Shown: positions 1-12,246, numbered from the stretch's first letter. The stretch: 64,000 bases of DNA from Mesodorylaimus sp. YZB2_4 (GCA_030248295.1 JASANH010000032.1:62001-126000), one strand, 5' to 3'. Made by a program: numbers and translations. The notes: generated from the sequence alone by a model not told the origin.

Positions 1-261
1 CCTGATGTGTTCACCTTTTGTGCAAATGTTGGTGGTGGGTGGGGATTTGACTGGTGTCTAATCCTGGTGGAGGGAGACCACTGACATGACAGCTCGGCAA
101 AGTGTTCTGACATTAAAGTATACTAAAGCACCGAATTAAGAGCACTGGTTTGGGTTATACTGTATAGTATCACTGAAGCGAAAACGGTTTCGCTTGCTCA
201 CCAACTAAATTTGAAGTTTTTCACAAACTTTAAATTTCAAGCTTATTTTTTGTTTCTGTAG

Positions 262-1330
262 TCTGACGACGTATATTTGGAAGCGCAAATTCAAAATACC
301 ACTCATTTGCCTATGGTTATGGAAAAAGTTTGTCTGGAGCCATCTGATTTGTACACAGCATTCGAGGTCAATTCTGTTGATCCACAGAGCAAGTAAGGCC
401 TGAGTATTTTTCAATTCTTTCAATTCCCGCCAAGCAGGAATTTGAATTCGTTCACTATTTTTAGTGAGTCGTCTTTTAATTCACTTCCATACCTGAACCC
501 GAACGATACTCGTCAATATTTGTACTGTCTGCGACCCAAGCCGGGACTACCAACCAAGTCGTACCGTGGGGTAACTCATATCGGGAAGTTGGATATGGTG
601 TGGAGGACGACGATGGGAGAAAGGGGCAGGCTACAAACTAGCCAATTGCAGAGAATGGTATGGGTTTGCGGTCTGTTTTTTATTGACACGTGGGGCGTCT
701 GGAGTTTTTACGGGTCCTTGTGTGGCAGGCATTCCCGGCTTAGGCACGCTGACTGTACAGTAGTCTACTGCAGAAGTTTCATACTGGAGTCGCCCTTTTA
801 GGTCTGTCAGACAGACTTATGTTCTGCAGGGTGCATTGTTTGGAAACACATACAATGGCCAGTGATGACTCATTTCAGACTCCTGGTTATGGTGACCTAC
901 GGCTGACAGTTGAAGAAGTTCCAAGCGTGGTCAAAGCACAAAAGGCATTTCAAATTATTTGTCGTGTGCACAATTGCAGGTAATAAAACAGCAGATTTCA
1001 TGTATTTATTTGTAGTATGTAGATCGATATTTTTAGTGAAAGGACTCTCGATCTGCAATTATCCGTTGAGTCTGCTCTGCAACAAGGTTTGGTCTGGTGT
1101 AGTGATTGTTGCGTCGAACTCGGTCATTTAGAGGCCAACGCCACATTGGATTTGCCGCTTATGCTGACGCCTGTTGCCACTGGATTGCAGGTATGCTAGC
1201 TGAGGTTGGCATGCCAGAAATATTGGAAAAGATATTTTTATAGACCTTATCTGGCATTCGATTGACGGATTTGTTGTTGAAGAGGACATATGAGCATGAT
1301 GAGATCGCGCAGGTGTTCGTGGTGACTTGA
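262..1330 (+). CDS. TRAPPC13: TRAPPC13-like protein, C-terminal exons (5' partial)
   Basis: TRAPPC13 is a subunit of the metazoan TRAPP complexes, which act in ER-Golgi and autophagy membrane traffic in the cytosol. Five exons join in frame: 262-392, 465-657, 879-979, 1037-1190 and 1244-1330 (222 codons with the TGA). The translation follows the order I remember for the family: [14 protein letters not shown], then [15 protein letters not shown], then IGKLD..W and [14 protein letters not shown], then PGYGDLRL, then SERT, and the C-terminal [20 protein letters not shown]. All introns are GT..AG and short (53-221 nt). Vertebrate TRAPPC13 is about 417 aa, so roughly the N-terminal half is missing; I see no matching exon in bases 1-261, so the gene probably begins to the left of the window. 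The family call rests on remembered similarity, not on a search. Confidence 0.88.
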
Positions 1331-4047
1331 TTATGAAGCACGTTAATTAATTATGTGATATACAATTAGGTAGGATGTGTGATGAGGCCTGGGGAAGGCG
1401 GAAACTGTGGTGGTGTGCGATACGCGTAAATAGGCGGCCATTTTTGTATTGGGAAAGTGGAAGTACAATAAATGTTTTTCAATTGTACAGTACAGTTCTT
1501 AAAATGTTGAGTTCTACAGTATGAGGCGGGTATATCCAGTGAGGTTGGCACACCAGAAAAATATATAACCTGTTTTCTTTGGGAATATGCACGCTCTCCA
1601 CGTTGCCGCATAGGCCGCGTGTACGTTCCCAAAGAAAACAGATAGTAGTTACAGTGCGAATAAATAGCATAAAATTCGAGCATCTTGGAACGAATGTCTA
1701 GTAGACAGGAAATGCATATGAAATCGTGTTTTCCTGTTGAAGTCGAGCCTTAGCCGCTTTTTGCTGATTGCATTTGAGGCGATAAATTACGAATTTGTGA
1801 CTCCTGCAGGCAGCCACAGTGTGTTGGCCAACTACAGCATTTTAATGCAGTACGGAATTTGTTGTCGTACATGATATACTCATGGAGTTCGACACCAAAA
1901 CATTTGAAACGAAGCGAAGTTCAAGTAATATGGAGTTTTATGTCAAGCATCCAAGATCAGATGTCATATTAACAAAACACGCATTCAATGACTAATAAGT
2001 TGCACACTAAAATTTCGCAAGCGTATTTTCGTAAATCATTGAGCTGGTTTGCAACGTTGATGACGGGAAGAGTGCCCGTTTCCGATGTTGTGTGGAGCAC
2101 AGTAGATGTCAGGCGCAACCACTCGATCTTACAGGTTTACTTGGCACTAAAAGAAAATGTTCAGACAGATGATAGGTGGTAGTGCGAAAAGGAATGAGTC
2201 AGAGGCTCTTCAATATACCGTAAGAGTATACATACAGTACGCTTGCTATGTACTGTAGGTGCGATTACGTCAGAAAAACTTGCAACGTTTCTTCGCCCGC
2301 CCATGAACCAGTGTCAGTATACTTCCTCTCCTTGCCACTGGCAGCTTACGCACTCCGCGTGCAACTCACGATCAGAGCAGCCCTCTGGTAGTCTAAGACT
2401 GGTAAAACATGAACCGAGTCTTTGAGGTTAACTATGCCACAATCGGGCACACGAGTATGAGCACAACAGCGACATTTTGGGAAGCTGCGCAGTATGAGCT
2501 CCACAATATGTACATGTGGTGGTAGTCTTCCTCACTGCATTACAGAGTGCTGCTAACTTTGGGCAGTAGAGCTTGTGATCACCTGCCAGTTGGAAAACGG
2601 AAAACAACCGTGACTTCGTACACAAAAAGACAAATTTTCCTCACACAGCTCAGAAATAGACCCTGGTTGGGGTCAAGTGCTTTCGGGTCGGGTCACTTCT
2701 TTCAGAGGAGCAGTTCAAAAATACTGCAATTTTGCGTGTTACCACAATTAGCAGCGACAGAAACCTTTCATATCCGCTCTATGTAAACTCCAGGACTCTT
2801 AGAACTTGCTTGGCATACATAAAGCCTTGCATTCCAACGTTTTCAGTCTACGTAACTCCCAAGAATGTCAGACAAATTGTAGATAAGATGTGAGTATCCA
2901 GTATGACCAAATGTTCTGAGTCATTTCTGCGAAAGGGTTCATCGAAGTAAATTCTCATTGACATTCTCAGCAACCATGATGAATGGGTGGGACTAGCCAT
3001 AGTCTGATCGTGAGTAGGACTTAATAATTTCTAACAGGTCTTATCAGGAGCGGTCACATTTGATTGCTGAACATGAAGACACAAGTTCTAGGGTATAACT
3101 GGCTGTAAAACCCTGGAGTTGTATTCTGTGCACTAATAACTCCCTTGACCACCATTCATGTTACATTGCAAACCAGTTTACCGTGATCAAAAGACATGGT
3201 TGGGTGCCCTACATTCCTATCAGTAGGTCCTGACAGGAGCTAGCCTCCAGCATAATGTGACTTTGTAGGCAGTGAAGACTGGGCGAATAATCAAGCGTGG
3301 GTTGATAAGCAGAGCCTGTCTCTGACTTAAAAATTTAAGCAAGTAGCCTCTATTAGTTGGATTGGTAAAGTCTTGCTAAGACCCTGGTCGCTATCAGTCA
3401 CTTGCGTTGTTTAGTTATTTGGGCTCTATTGCCGGAAATACGAAGGAATGCTGTTTTGCAAGGATTACTAGGGGATAAAAAAGATGACAGCTCTGGTGCG
3501 TAAAATTAGGTGTCTTCATCGAAATATTTGCACCAAAGTCACGATATGTTGGGAGAAATCGAGAGAAGTTTCTATCCCAAGGAACTTCAGCTACCGCTAA
3601 ACAAATTAGGGTCACACCCGTCGGGCTTAGCCCGACCTGATCCGGAGCCTACTCAGTAATGAGCCTGCCAACAAAAATGCCAGATATAACAACGAGCGTC
3701 ATCCTCAGCATGACATTTTGGCCAATGACACAGCACATGTCAGCTTTTTTTCAGCAGCCTACAATACTCTTCCATTAGCTGAAATTGAGGACCGATGACG
3801 ACGAAGGGACGGATACAGTAACCCATGGAAATTTAAATTCCAGGAGGCAACAGGAAATGTAATGGAAACGTTTGTAAAACCTGAACATCAAACAAAGGCC
3901 CATTATGCTTTGCCAGTTCATTTTGCTAAAACGACATTCCTATGCCATCCGCGAGAGACCTACATTACAACAAGCCGAGGCACTTGTTGATTGACACGCA
4001 CCCAGTCAATTATAATTCTGTATGCGCTTCTAACGACTGATCTAAAG
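1331..4047. other. Stretch with no recognised gene
   Basis: I see no supported coding exon here apart from a 79-bp hairpin repeat (listed separately) and a short palindrome near 3619-3636. The missing N-terminal exons of the gustatory-receptor-like gene at 4048 should lie in the right half of this stretch, but I could not place them. Confidence 0.5.
1568..1646. repeat. Short hairpin MITE, copy 1
   Basis: The two ends are near-perfect inverted repeats: CTGTTTTCTTTGGGAA at the left pairs with TTCCCAAAGAAAACAG at the right, around a GC-richer loop containing CCGCGTGTACG. A second copy with the same ends and core lies at 15724-15788. Confidence 0.75.
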
Positions 4048-5059
4048 GATTGTTGGACAAGAGAGTGTCCTACCTTCTGACTGTCATCCTGTGGTTGCTA
4101 CACAACATGTTTGTAGCGATAAGCGTTGCATATTCAGCTAAAAAGGGCGGATTCGAGAAACCCATTCAATTATGGGATCGATATAAGTTGGATAATTTCC
4201 TGGCTGATAGCCATAAAAGGCGTATTCGACGATTATCTCTCGTGGTGCTGCTGCTTTCATTTTTCCAAGGTACATATTCCTTCAGCATGAGCATTGTTAG
4301 AATGAGCGAGGGTTTCCCAAATCAAACCATCTCAGACTTTGGTCAGCATTATTTCAGATTATGTTTTAACTATATTCAACCTGTAGGCACTGTCATTATC
4401 AGTCTGATATGGCTGTCAACACAGTATGCATTCTTCCTCACCTGTGTCCACTGCGCTTGTACTTGGCAATGCTTGAACGAGAATGTAAAAACTTTGAAGG
4501 GCAATTTTGATGAAATTTTAGAATATACGGTGAAGAAACACAAAGAATTATCTGGATTTGTATCCAAAATCAATTCATTATTTGGTTTTTATGCACCAGC
4601 TATTTTATCGACGAGTATAATTACAACGATCACCATCATGTATTCGTTTAGTCTTATCAGGGAGTCAAGCGCAGTTGATGCAATCATGATGATTAATTGA
4701 TTTATTTTTAATATTGAACAAATTATTATATTTTTTCAGCCGCTTGGATATACGATGAGGCTGAAAATGTCATGAAAACTTTATCTGAAAGACACCGCGA
4801 TGCGTATCTCATGCGAAGAGGAAAGGATGATAACTCATCGGAAAAACGATGGGCACCTGACGTGTGTGTAATCATGGAGAATTTGCGTCGAGCAAATATT
4901 GGGATTAGTCCATGGAATGTGTTTACGATCACGAGAAAACTTTTTCTGACGATTATATCGCTTTTAATCAGTTACTACAAAACTTTGTTTCAGCTTATTT
5001 ATCAACCCTCTGGCCTCTGTGCTGATGCTAACGGCACTGCAGTGAACACGAGCGTATGA
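4048..5059 (+). CDS. Gustatory-receptor-like (7tm_7) protein, C-terminal part
   Basis: The open frame 4041-4697 encodes several hydrophobic helices (for example YLLTVILWLLHNMFVAI, TVIISLIWLSTQYAFFLT and APAILSTSIITTITIMYSF). It is followed after an intron by an exon from the acceptor at 4739 to the stop at 5057-5059. That exon ends with a last helix and SYYKTLFQLIYQ, which resembles the TYhhhhhQF signature closing insect gustatory receptors and nematode GUR/LITE-1/EGL-47 proteins. These are seven-TM membrane proteins with an inverted topology, acting as ligand- or light-gated receptors. No ATG opens the frame, and an in-frame TGA lies at 4038-4040, so the first helices are on upstream exons I could not place; 4048 follows a possible acceptor AG. 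The donor of the upstream exon must lie between about 4620 and 4697 and is not obvious. Roughly 300 aa are visible of an expected 380-430. Confidence 0.65.
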
Positions 5060-5326
5060 GCTTCTGGAAAGCTTCTTCGGTATATGTGGTGGATGAGGCG
5101 ATTCTATAATCGATTTTATGTTTTGAAAACTATGTTTCATTAACACAAAGCCGAAAACTTTGTTTTCCAAAATGCTAAAGGGTTATAGCAAATCGATTAG
5201 TTCAATGTCATGGCATACAAGAAAGGCTATTGGCAAGTTACCTGGTCTTTTGTTTTTTATACCTCCATTTATAAAGTTCGGTCGGTCAGGTGCTTAAAAT
5301 TTGAGTCAAAGCATTCTGCGTAAGGA

Positions 5327-5535
5327 ATAAAAAAATTAAAATTTTGAAATTTTTAATTAAAAAAATTTAAAATAAAAAAAAAAATTTATACTATTTTAAT
5401 TTTATAAAAATAATTAAAAAAAATTTTTTTTTTTTTTTTATTTTTTTAAATTTAATCTTTTTTATTTTATAACATTTTTTTTTTTTTTTTTTAAAATAAA
5501 AAAATTTTTTTAAAAAAAAAAAAAAAAAAAAATCG
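5327..5535. repeat. A/T-only low-complexity block
   Basis: About 200 bases consist almost only of A and T homopolymer runs, ending in a long poly-A. Apparent ORFs across it are composition artefacts. Such a tract is prone to assembly error. Confidence 0.9.
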
Positions 5536-5537
5536 AC

Positions 5538-5610
5538 CATGCTTCTCCTGGGCTGTAATGTGAGCTTTGTAATCCATCGCGCTCCGTCGCGACAACTGCC
5601 CACGTTGGAC
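5538..5610 (-). repeat. Repeat family D, fragment
   Basis: The reverse complement contains GCGACGGAGCGCGATGG followed by CTCACATTACAGCCCAGGAG, which matches bases about 8648-8695 of the family D copy there. It is bounded by poly-A on its left and another A-run on its right. Confidence 0.7.
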
Positions 5611-6089
5611 AAAAGCAAAAATATTTGTATACATCCTAAAAAAGTTTGGATTGAAACACTTTTTCAAAAAAAAAAAAAAAAAAAAAAACCCCCTTTTTTC
5701 ACCCACCCAATTACGGTCGATTTGAAATTATTGAATTCTTCTTAGGCCCAAGGGGACCATAAATGAATGGACCATTTGCATATAAATCCGAAGCAAGCCG
5801 ATTTTAGCAGTACTAAATATTTGCAAGGGGAGCTTGAAAGAAGTTCAACTAGGCGCGAAAATGAAAAGCCAGTACAATCCAGTTTAAATCGTTTTTCCAG
5901 CAGATGCGATGAGAGATAAGAACTTTAGGCCGTTTTGTCGTTTGCGAACGGCTGTATCAACAGACATTGTTCTGCATGACCGCTATCCTACCTTCCAATA
6001 TAACGACCACATCTTCGTGAATTCTTGTCAGTAACGCGGCAGTAAAGTCACTGATTCCCTACACACTTCAGCTGAAGGGTAAGCGCGTG

Positions 6090-6240
6090 TATTTTTGTAT
6101 ATACTGTGTGTATATAATGCATACATGCATATGATGTATGTATATGATATATATATATATATAACGCATATATGTATGTATATAATGCATATACATGTAC
6201 ATAATGCATATATATGTATATAATGCATAGATTTATGCTA
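6090..6240. repeat. TATG/ATAC microsatellite-like tract
   Basis: Imperfect repeats of TATGTATATAATGCATA-type units run over about 150 bases. No coding content. Confidence 0.8.
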
Positions 6241-7236
6241 TATGTATATATTTATTCATTAATGCAGACATATACATGACCATACACATAATATACTTAT
6301 ATTACTGTATGTAAAAATTTTGCACTGGTGCTGTAGCCATAAGCGCGACTTCCCGTATCACTAAAGACAAAGCCAGCACCAGAGAGATTTACTAAACAGC
6401 CACACAAGACTGCAATACAAAGCACAACTGAACGACCAGGCACACTGAGATGGCAAGGCACCAGACAGGAAGTCAGCCAGACAAAGAGAGAGGGCGTGGC
6501 CATGGAGCGACGAGAGACTAGATGACAGGTGGGAAGAGGCACATGGCACCAAAAAACGCAGCATGACAGGGCAGTGTCAATGATAGGCATAACAGATCTT
6601 ATGACATGATATCTCGAACACTATATCCCTCACAGTGCGGCTTCGAGTAAATTTATTATGTAGCAATATAATTATTGTCTCATGGATTCGCGTGCTGTAG
6701 AAAAGAGAATATCACCGTGGTTATAGGGAGCACTTCACCAAGCAAGAAAGTTTTGATGGTTTGCGCAATCTTACCTGATATATTCAAACACTGGATGGCC
6801 GTGGGGGGGGGGCCGTCAGTGAGATTTTCCCGGTTATCTTTTAATAAAAATGTTTATCACATACTAGAAGAGGCCCCAGGCTCTTCTGCAGTTTCAACCC
6901 CTTGCTTCCAGGGGTGGGATCAGGCTACGGCTGAGGTAGTCTGGGATTTCGGTTAAGGCGTATGCCGGCTGTTTTTTCTGGGGCCGGGATGGGGCTGAAC
7001 TGCAGATGTGCCGGTAAACGATCCTTGAAAACATACTGTAGGGCTGGCTGACAATGTGCCGGCATCTTGTTCCACGGTTAGCTGTGTCATTTTACTGTAG
7101 AGCCTAAACATAAGCCCAAGCACTCAACGTATTTGGAAATAATACTGTATATGTACACGAGGAACAACAGGACAGAATGAGCAATTCTTTGCGCTGTCTT
7201 TACCGGGTTTACAAGTGAATACTTCAGGCACAGAAA

Positions 7237-8481
7237 ATGCGCGTACTCTTTTGTGTGACGATTGTGATCATGGTTGTCGTCGAGTTCAACACGGCAGCTC
7301 CGAAGAAGCCGCCAAAGGAAACTGGACCCAAAAAGCTCAGCAAGGCGGACAAAGATAAACTGCTGGTGAGGACGGAGGGGTAACATTTTTTGCATTATAG
7401 TATATCCAATTTCAAAAATTTTTAGGCTAGCTGTCAGAAACAAGCAAACAAATGCAAAGGACAAAAACCCGAGTACCAACAGAGTCGTAAAGAAGTCAAG
7501 GATGGACTGATTGAACAGTTGAAAAAAAAGGGTCTTTCCAGCGCGGAGGCTGAAAAGCAAGTTGAACAGCGCCTGCAGAAAATCCAGCTATTAAAAATTA
7601 AGTTGCATGAAATTAACGGCATTTCCGAAATTGAACCCGCCGATGACGGGGTGATCGAAGGCGACGTCGTTCTGACAGAAGAGCAAGCCGATATCATGCT
7701 CAGCCAATTGGAAAATCCGAGTCCAGGATTTTCTAAGCGCGCAGCCGCCATGTACTTTGAGAAATCCCCACGCTACCTTTGGACTTCCCCAATCCACTAT
7801 TGAGTATCGGGCGATTTCTCGGCGGCTGAGCAAGCTTCTATCGACGCTTCAGTCAACACAATCGCCTCGGCTGTCGGCTGCATTAGTTTCGTGAGAGATC
7901 AACAAGAGCTGACCAGTGGCGCACAAATACAGTATGTAAAAACGGGTAGTGGATGCAGCGGACGATCGCCCGTGGGCTTCACTGGAATCAACACGATCGA
8001 AATGAAGACCACCTCCTGGTGCCAGAACGATATCTTGAAGGGGCTGGTCATGCACGAGACCATTCACTCGTTGGGTGGAGGTCACGAGCAGGCGCGAACA
8101 GATCGCGACGAGTATATCGAGGTGCTCATGGAAAACATCGACCCTCAAAAAGATTTCAACTACCTCATGCGAAACGACAGCACTTCCTACGGCGCCGAAT
8201 ACGACCTCAAGTCAATTATGCACTACGAAAACGGGCTTTTCGCCAAGTCATCAGGGCTGGATACGATGAGGGCTAAATTCTCTGATCTAAAGGAGTTCGG
8301 AGGCAATGAGCTGACCCCGAATGACATCTTCCAGCTAAAACGTATGTTTTGCGTGCCGAGCACATGCAAAGATGAATATAAGGAGTGCGGCACCTACAAG
8401 ATCTGGGGATACTGCAAAACTGAAGATAGAGATTTCTTGTGGATCAAAGAAGGCTGTCGCAGGTCTTGCGAATCGTGCTAG
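7237..8481 (+). CDS. Astacin metalloprotease with ShKT domain, in-frame TGA
   Basis: A secreted zinc endopeptidase of the astacin (M12A, nematode NAS) family. Exon 1 is 7237-7365 and begins MRVLFCVTIVIMVVV, a signal peptide; a short intron follows; exon 2 is 7426-8481. After a lysine- and glutamate-rich propeptide, the catalytic domain has HETIHSLGGGHE (bases 8053-8088), the HExxHxxGxxHE zinc site, followed by RTDRDEY, and the Met-turn SIMHY (about 8212-8226). The usual Phe after the zinc-site Gly is Gly here. The C-terminus has a six-cysteine ShKT module (C..C..C..C-x3-C-x2-C). The frame is broken once, by TGA at 7801-7803, just where astacin mature domains normally start (around IPY..). All else is intact in one frame, so it is either a very young pseudogene, a read-through site or a sequencing error. 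An AG-terminated pyrimidine tract lies 10 nt before the ATG. Confidence 0.85.
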
Positions 8482-8639
8482 GAAGGAGCGCGGGCGAGAT
8501 GCCAGATAAAGAAACGTTGATGGAAATAGGGTAGATAGTACGAAAGTAGAGTTGTGTTTTACTCTGGTTGAATCAAATGGGTCATTGAAATTTTTTTCCT
8601 AATCTTTGATGTGGCAAACTCTGCGAACAGAGGCAGTCG

Positions 8640-8955
8640 AGCAAGGTCGCGACGGAACGCGGTGGATTCAAGGCTCACATTACAGCCCAGGAGAAGCATC
8701 GTCGATCTGTGACTTTACGACAGGATTCTTCCCGTTTTTATGCATATCTCGCTTCCCTGCGGCTCAGTCTTCGTTCCTGTCGCTGACCAGAGTGGCCCCT
8801 GCTTGTCTTTGTCCAAAACGAAGCATATGTAACGAAGTCTGTATTATACTCATTGTCAGTCGCTTATAGTTGCCCCACCGATCCAGTTGGTCTTCTCATT
8901 CTCTCTTCAACTTTACGCTTCCACAACGCCTCTGTCGCAACGAGCAGTTTCAGGC
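8640..8955 (+). repeat. Repeat family D, copy 1
   Basis: About 300 bases starting GCGACGGAACGCGGTGG and running through GTCGATCTGTGACTT to a region reading CTTCCACAACGCCTCTGTCGC. It aligns collinearly with 39575-39830. It contains a 37-base segment absent from that copy but present in the fragment at 5538. Confidence 0.75.
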
Positions 8956-9279
8956 GCAGCCAAACTGGCAGACGTGGGGATATATGGCCGACCAAAGTCG
9001 TTAGGACAAAATCTTTTGCTGGAGCACGGAAAGCTTACAAAAAATCCTACGGCAGAAATATTAACCTCTCCAAACATGGTGTGGGGATCAATAATTCTCT
9101 CTCGCACTAATCTTCCATGCTCAGGGTTACACAGGGATCGCTTAAGACACTTGGAACGAGTTATGTTTACAAACCGTTTTTAAGCTCTTTATACGGTGTA
9201 CATTAGCTGTAATAGGCGAAATAGCCCTACATTGAAGAAGATACCGCGGGGAGTGGACGGTCTCCCAGTCGTACTATGT

Positions 9280-9765
9280 GGCCTGCCTAGTCGTAAGCAG
9301 GCCACCTACCGCAGGACAAATTTTACCCCCCGCCAAACAAACGAAAAAACAGGCCCCCCCCCCTACGACACTCAAATTTTGACGGATACGGTACGTCGAC
9401 GTGGCCTGCCTAGTCGTAAACCGCAGGCCACCTAGTACGGGTAGCCAAACGAAGAGCCTAAGACGTCAACCCGACGGGTTTCCGCCTCGCCTAGAGGAGC
9501 GTATCGAGCGGCCAACCAGGACAATTAAACGCTGCATGCGGCGGCCAGTCAAGGCAACCAGATCCACACCTTCTCCTTAGGCAAAACACACCTATGTACT
9601 ACTTACAGTCACGTGCTCGTGGTTCAGCTGTCAGCCTTGACTGGCCGCCGCATTCGAGTACAACATCAGCAGATGCCCTCAATGGCTGCTCGATACGCAC
9701 CTCTAGACGAGGCAGAAACCCGTCGGGTTGATGTCTCGGATTCCTGCCACTTCATAGGAGGCCTG
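9280..9765. mobile_element. Nested fold-back (inverted-repeat) element
   Basis: The inner arms GCGGCGGCCAGTCAAGGC (about 9539) and GCCTTGACTGGCCGCCGC (about 9634) are inverted. Outer arms about 9450-9515 and 9690-9750 are also inverted, both containing CCCGACGGGTTT or its complement. Two short hairpins of the form GTGGCCTGC..GCAGGCCAC lie just to the left (about 9279-9306 and 9400-9432). Related inner and outer arm sequences recur at 59557-59920. Confidence 0.65.
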
Positions 9766-10027
9766 CCTCGAGTCGAGCGATCCAGCCTATTCAAAATTCA
9801 AAATATTTGTCAAAATAAGTAGGACGTTGGTTTGTTCTCAGCCCTGTTAGCGGTATTTCCTTAGAATGTTGGCAACCAGATGTTACACGAATTTTTCTTA
9901 TTTCACTTTCGATTCAGTTCAATCTGTCATTGGATTACATGCATTCGTGATTGGTGGTTGTTCTCCTGACAGGTTGGAGCGGCTGCACACCCAACACGGC
10001 ATTGGCACGATGCAGCCTTGAGTGGAT

Positions 10028-10772
10028 TATTTCCGAAAAAGTCTGTTATGACAGACACGAAACTTTTAGACCAGCCAATGCACACAGTGGAACCAGGGCA
10101 GGATGGCTGATCTACTCGGCCACAAGGAAAGGAGAGTGGGCCTGCATTGCACAGTTAATAATCACTCGCACGCAGATGCTTGCCGATGTCAGAATCAAAT
10201 CCAACATGCTTCTCTGCTGTTTACTGCTGCTGTTCAGGCAGACTTCCCAAAGGCAGCTGTGCTGTTCCACACGAGCAACCTGCATACTGTATGCTAAAGC
10301 TGTAGCACTGCGAGGGAAGTGATATGGCTTATCGTGACATGCCTTAACCTCGAGAGACACTCAACAATCCTACCTCCCTTCTTCCAACTATATGTTCATG
10401 CTCATGGTTTATCATATCAATAATGACACGCTCGAGGGTGAAGGGACACGTGAAACAAAATGATTTACCTAGCCGCGGCCTGAACATACCCACTGTGAGC
10501 ATGTGTGCGCAACGTGAGAGTTAGACACTTCCAGCCCACTATGTGGACCGCGAGCACAGGATTACATGATCCTCTGCTTGTTGCCACAATTAGTCGTCCT
10601 GTTGATTTTCATGCAGAAAAAGCAGCTCCTGCTCAGACATTTTCTTTGACCGTGGCTGCGTTTAGCAGTGGCAAGCCAGAGTAGACCAGCCATCCTAAGC
10701 GCTGGTTCCACTGTGTGCATTGGCTGGTCTAAAAGTTTTGAGTCTGTCATAACAGACTTTTTTGGAAGTAAT
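10028..10772. mobile_element. Fold-back element with about 95-bp inverted ends
   Basis: The left arm (about 10028-10120) reads AAAAAGTCTGTTATGACAGA, then CTTTTAGACCAGCCAATGCA and CACAGTGGAACCAG. The right arm (about 10670-10772) is its near-perfect reverse complement. The arms differ by a few substitutions and small indels. The interior contains a SINE-B-like segment and no transposase ORF. Confidence 0.75.
10385..10535 (-). repeat. SINE-B-like copy inside the fold-back element
   Basis: Reading the minus strand, a degenerate tRNA-like head precedes a body ending in ATGAGCATGAACA, matching other family B members (CGAGGGTGAAGGGACAC and AAAATGATTTACC on the plus strand). The B-box region is degraded. 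Confidence 0.5.
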
Positions 10773-12246
10773 AAGACCGTTTTTCGTTTTTATTACAAAC
10801 TAGTTTCGACCAAAACACTGCGTGCCCATGCATAGATCAACTGAGAAATGAGGTGACGGACTGTCATGCATCTTCATCCAAACCTCTGAAAAGCATAAAC
10901 ATCAAACGGAACTTTCAGCCGCGCGCCTGAGATTATTCGTACGGTTCGCCTAACAGGATCGAATGCATGCACTTTCTTAAAAAATATGTAGAAACTTGGG
11001 TAGTTCAAAAAGTTCCTAGCCTAACTGCATATTGAACCTATACAATGCCAATAATTATTCTTTTACGACATAACATCTCCTGAGACCAGTGCACTTGTTT
11101 ACACTTTCGTGCAACGCGTGAATATCGGTTAAAAAGAAGGATTACTCACACCCCTCAAAAAACGCTCAAGTCGCTGATTTCACTTCCTCATCACTCAAAA
11201 ATCGATAGCAGCCTGAGCAATTTCTTGCAGGGGTTCTAGTGGGATGTGCGGCAGTGTACCGGCTCGGTCGCAAGGGCCCTCTTTTACCTCATCCCCAACT
11301 GCCCTTGCAGCGGGAGGAGACGCTCAACTCTGAACAAAATATTTTCAATAATCGATAACTCAAGTACGGATTAAGCAAAAACTTTATTTTTTTGCAAGCT
11401 TCGCAAGATAGATCAGGTCCGCTATCGTGTCAATTTTTATCGAAATCCGGCTGACGAGCGACGGATGAAAAAGGCCAATAAAGGGACTATTTTTGGGAAT
11501 AACTTTTCAGAAATTGATGCTTTCAAAAAATGAATATCAAAAGGCAGATTCCGGAGGCTCAACCTTTCAGAAAAACTAGAATTTACAACTGTACGACCTC
11601 TGGTTGTTGCTCTAGGCTGATGTTCATCCTCCTCCTCCTCCTCCCCGTCTTCTCCCCCCTGAACAAGAAATCGCGTATTCTGGAACTCGACGACGGCCGG
11701 ATGGATTTTGATAAAAATTGGAAAGATTTTAGACCCGGCCTATTCTGCAACGTGTGCGAAAAATCAGAAATTTTTGTCAAACCGTTCTCGAGTTATTAGA
11801 CGGCAAAAATATTCCTTTAGCATTGTGCGTCTAGTTGGCTGGTCTAAGCATTCAAAAGTACAAATTCAACGCGACACACCTCCATAATTAGTGACGATGG
11901 CCAGCACAGTGTGAACAAGAATACCACTGTTGGCAAGATAATGAGAAGCGAGGCATCGATTTTAGCGCGTTCATTCGCGTCATCTTGCGACGAATTCTGA
12001 TAAATATTCAACTCCTTTTGCACTTTAACGACCTTTTGACGCACATCTGATGCCTAATTGAATGCCTATTATGTTTTACCTGCCGACGAGAAACAGATTT
12101 TAATAGAAAGATCACCGCGGAGGTGAAAACTGCGATAATTGGAGTTGTTGGCTGAGGTGACAGAGCAGTTGGTGGGTCGAGGCAAATATACTTTGCTCAA
12201 ACTTTCTAATTCCCGATTCTAGTGATCAGTCAGCACCACATTGATC

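Larger units (their letters stand above)
5060..7236. other. Non-genic stretch with low-complexity DNA
   Basis: It holds an A/T-only homopolymer-rich block (5327-5535), a fragment of repeat family D at about 5538-5610, a poly-A run (5667-5688), a TATG/CATA microsatellite-like stretch (about 6090-6240) and a G10 run (6803-6812). I see no supported gene. Confidence 0.6.
8482..12246. other. Intergenic stretch of repeats, no gene seen
   Basis: The region holds repeat family D (about 8640-8955), a nested fold-back structure (about 9280-9765), a 745-bp fold-back element (10028-10772) with a SINE-like piece inside, and otherwise unassigned sequence. Reading frames here are short and show no recognisable domain. 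Confidence 0.6.

Noticed and set aside
1..261. Earlier exons of TRAPPC13
   Set aside because: No stretch here translates to anything resembling the family upstream of the exon at 262.
5391..5745. Overlapping frames of 68-75 codons on both strands with Phe/Lys runs
   Set aside because: They are produced by A/T homopolymers and part of repeat family D; no protein features.
7087..7833. Minus-strand frames of 80-157 codons over the astacin gene
   Set aside because: Antisense shadows of the protease exons, without domains or splice support.
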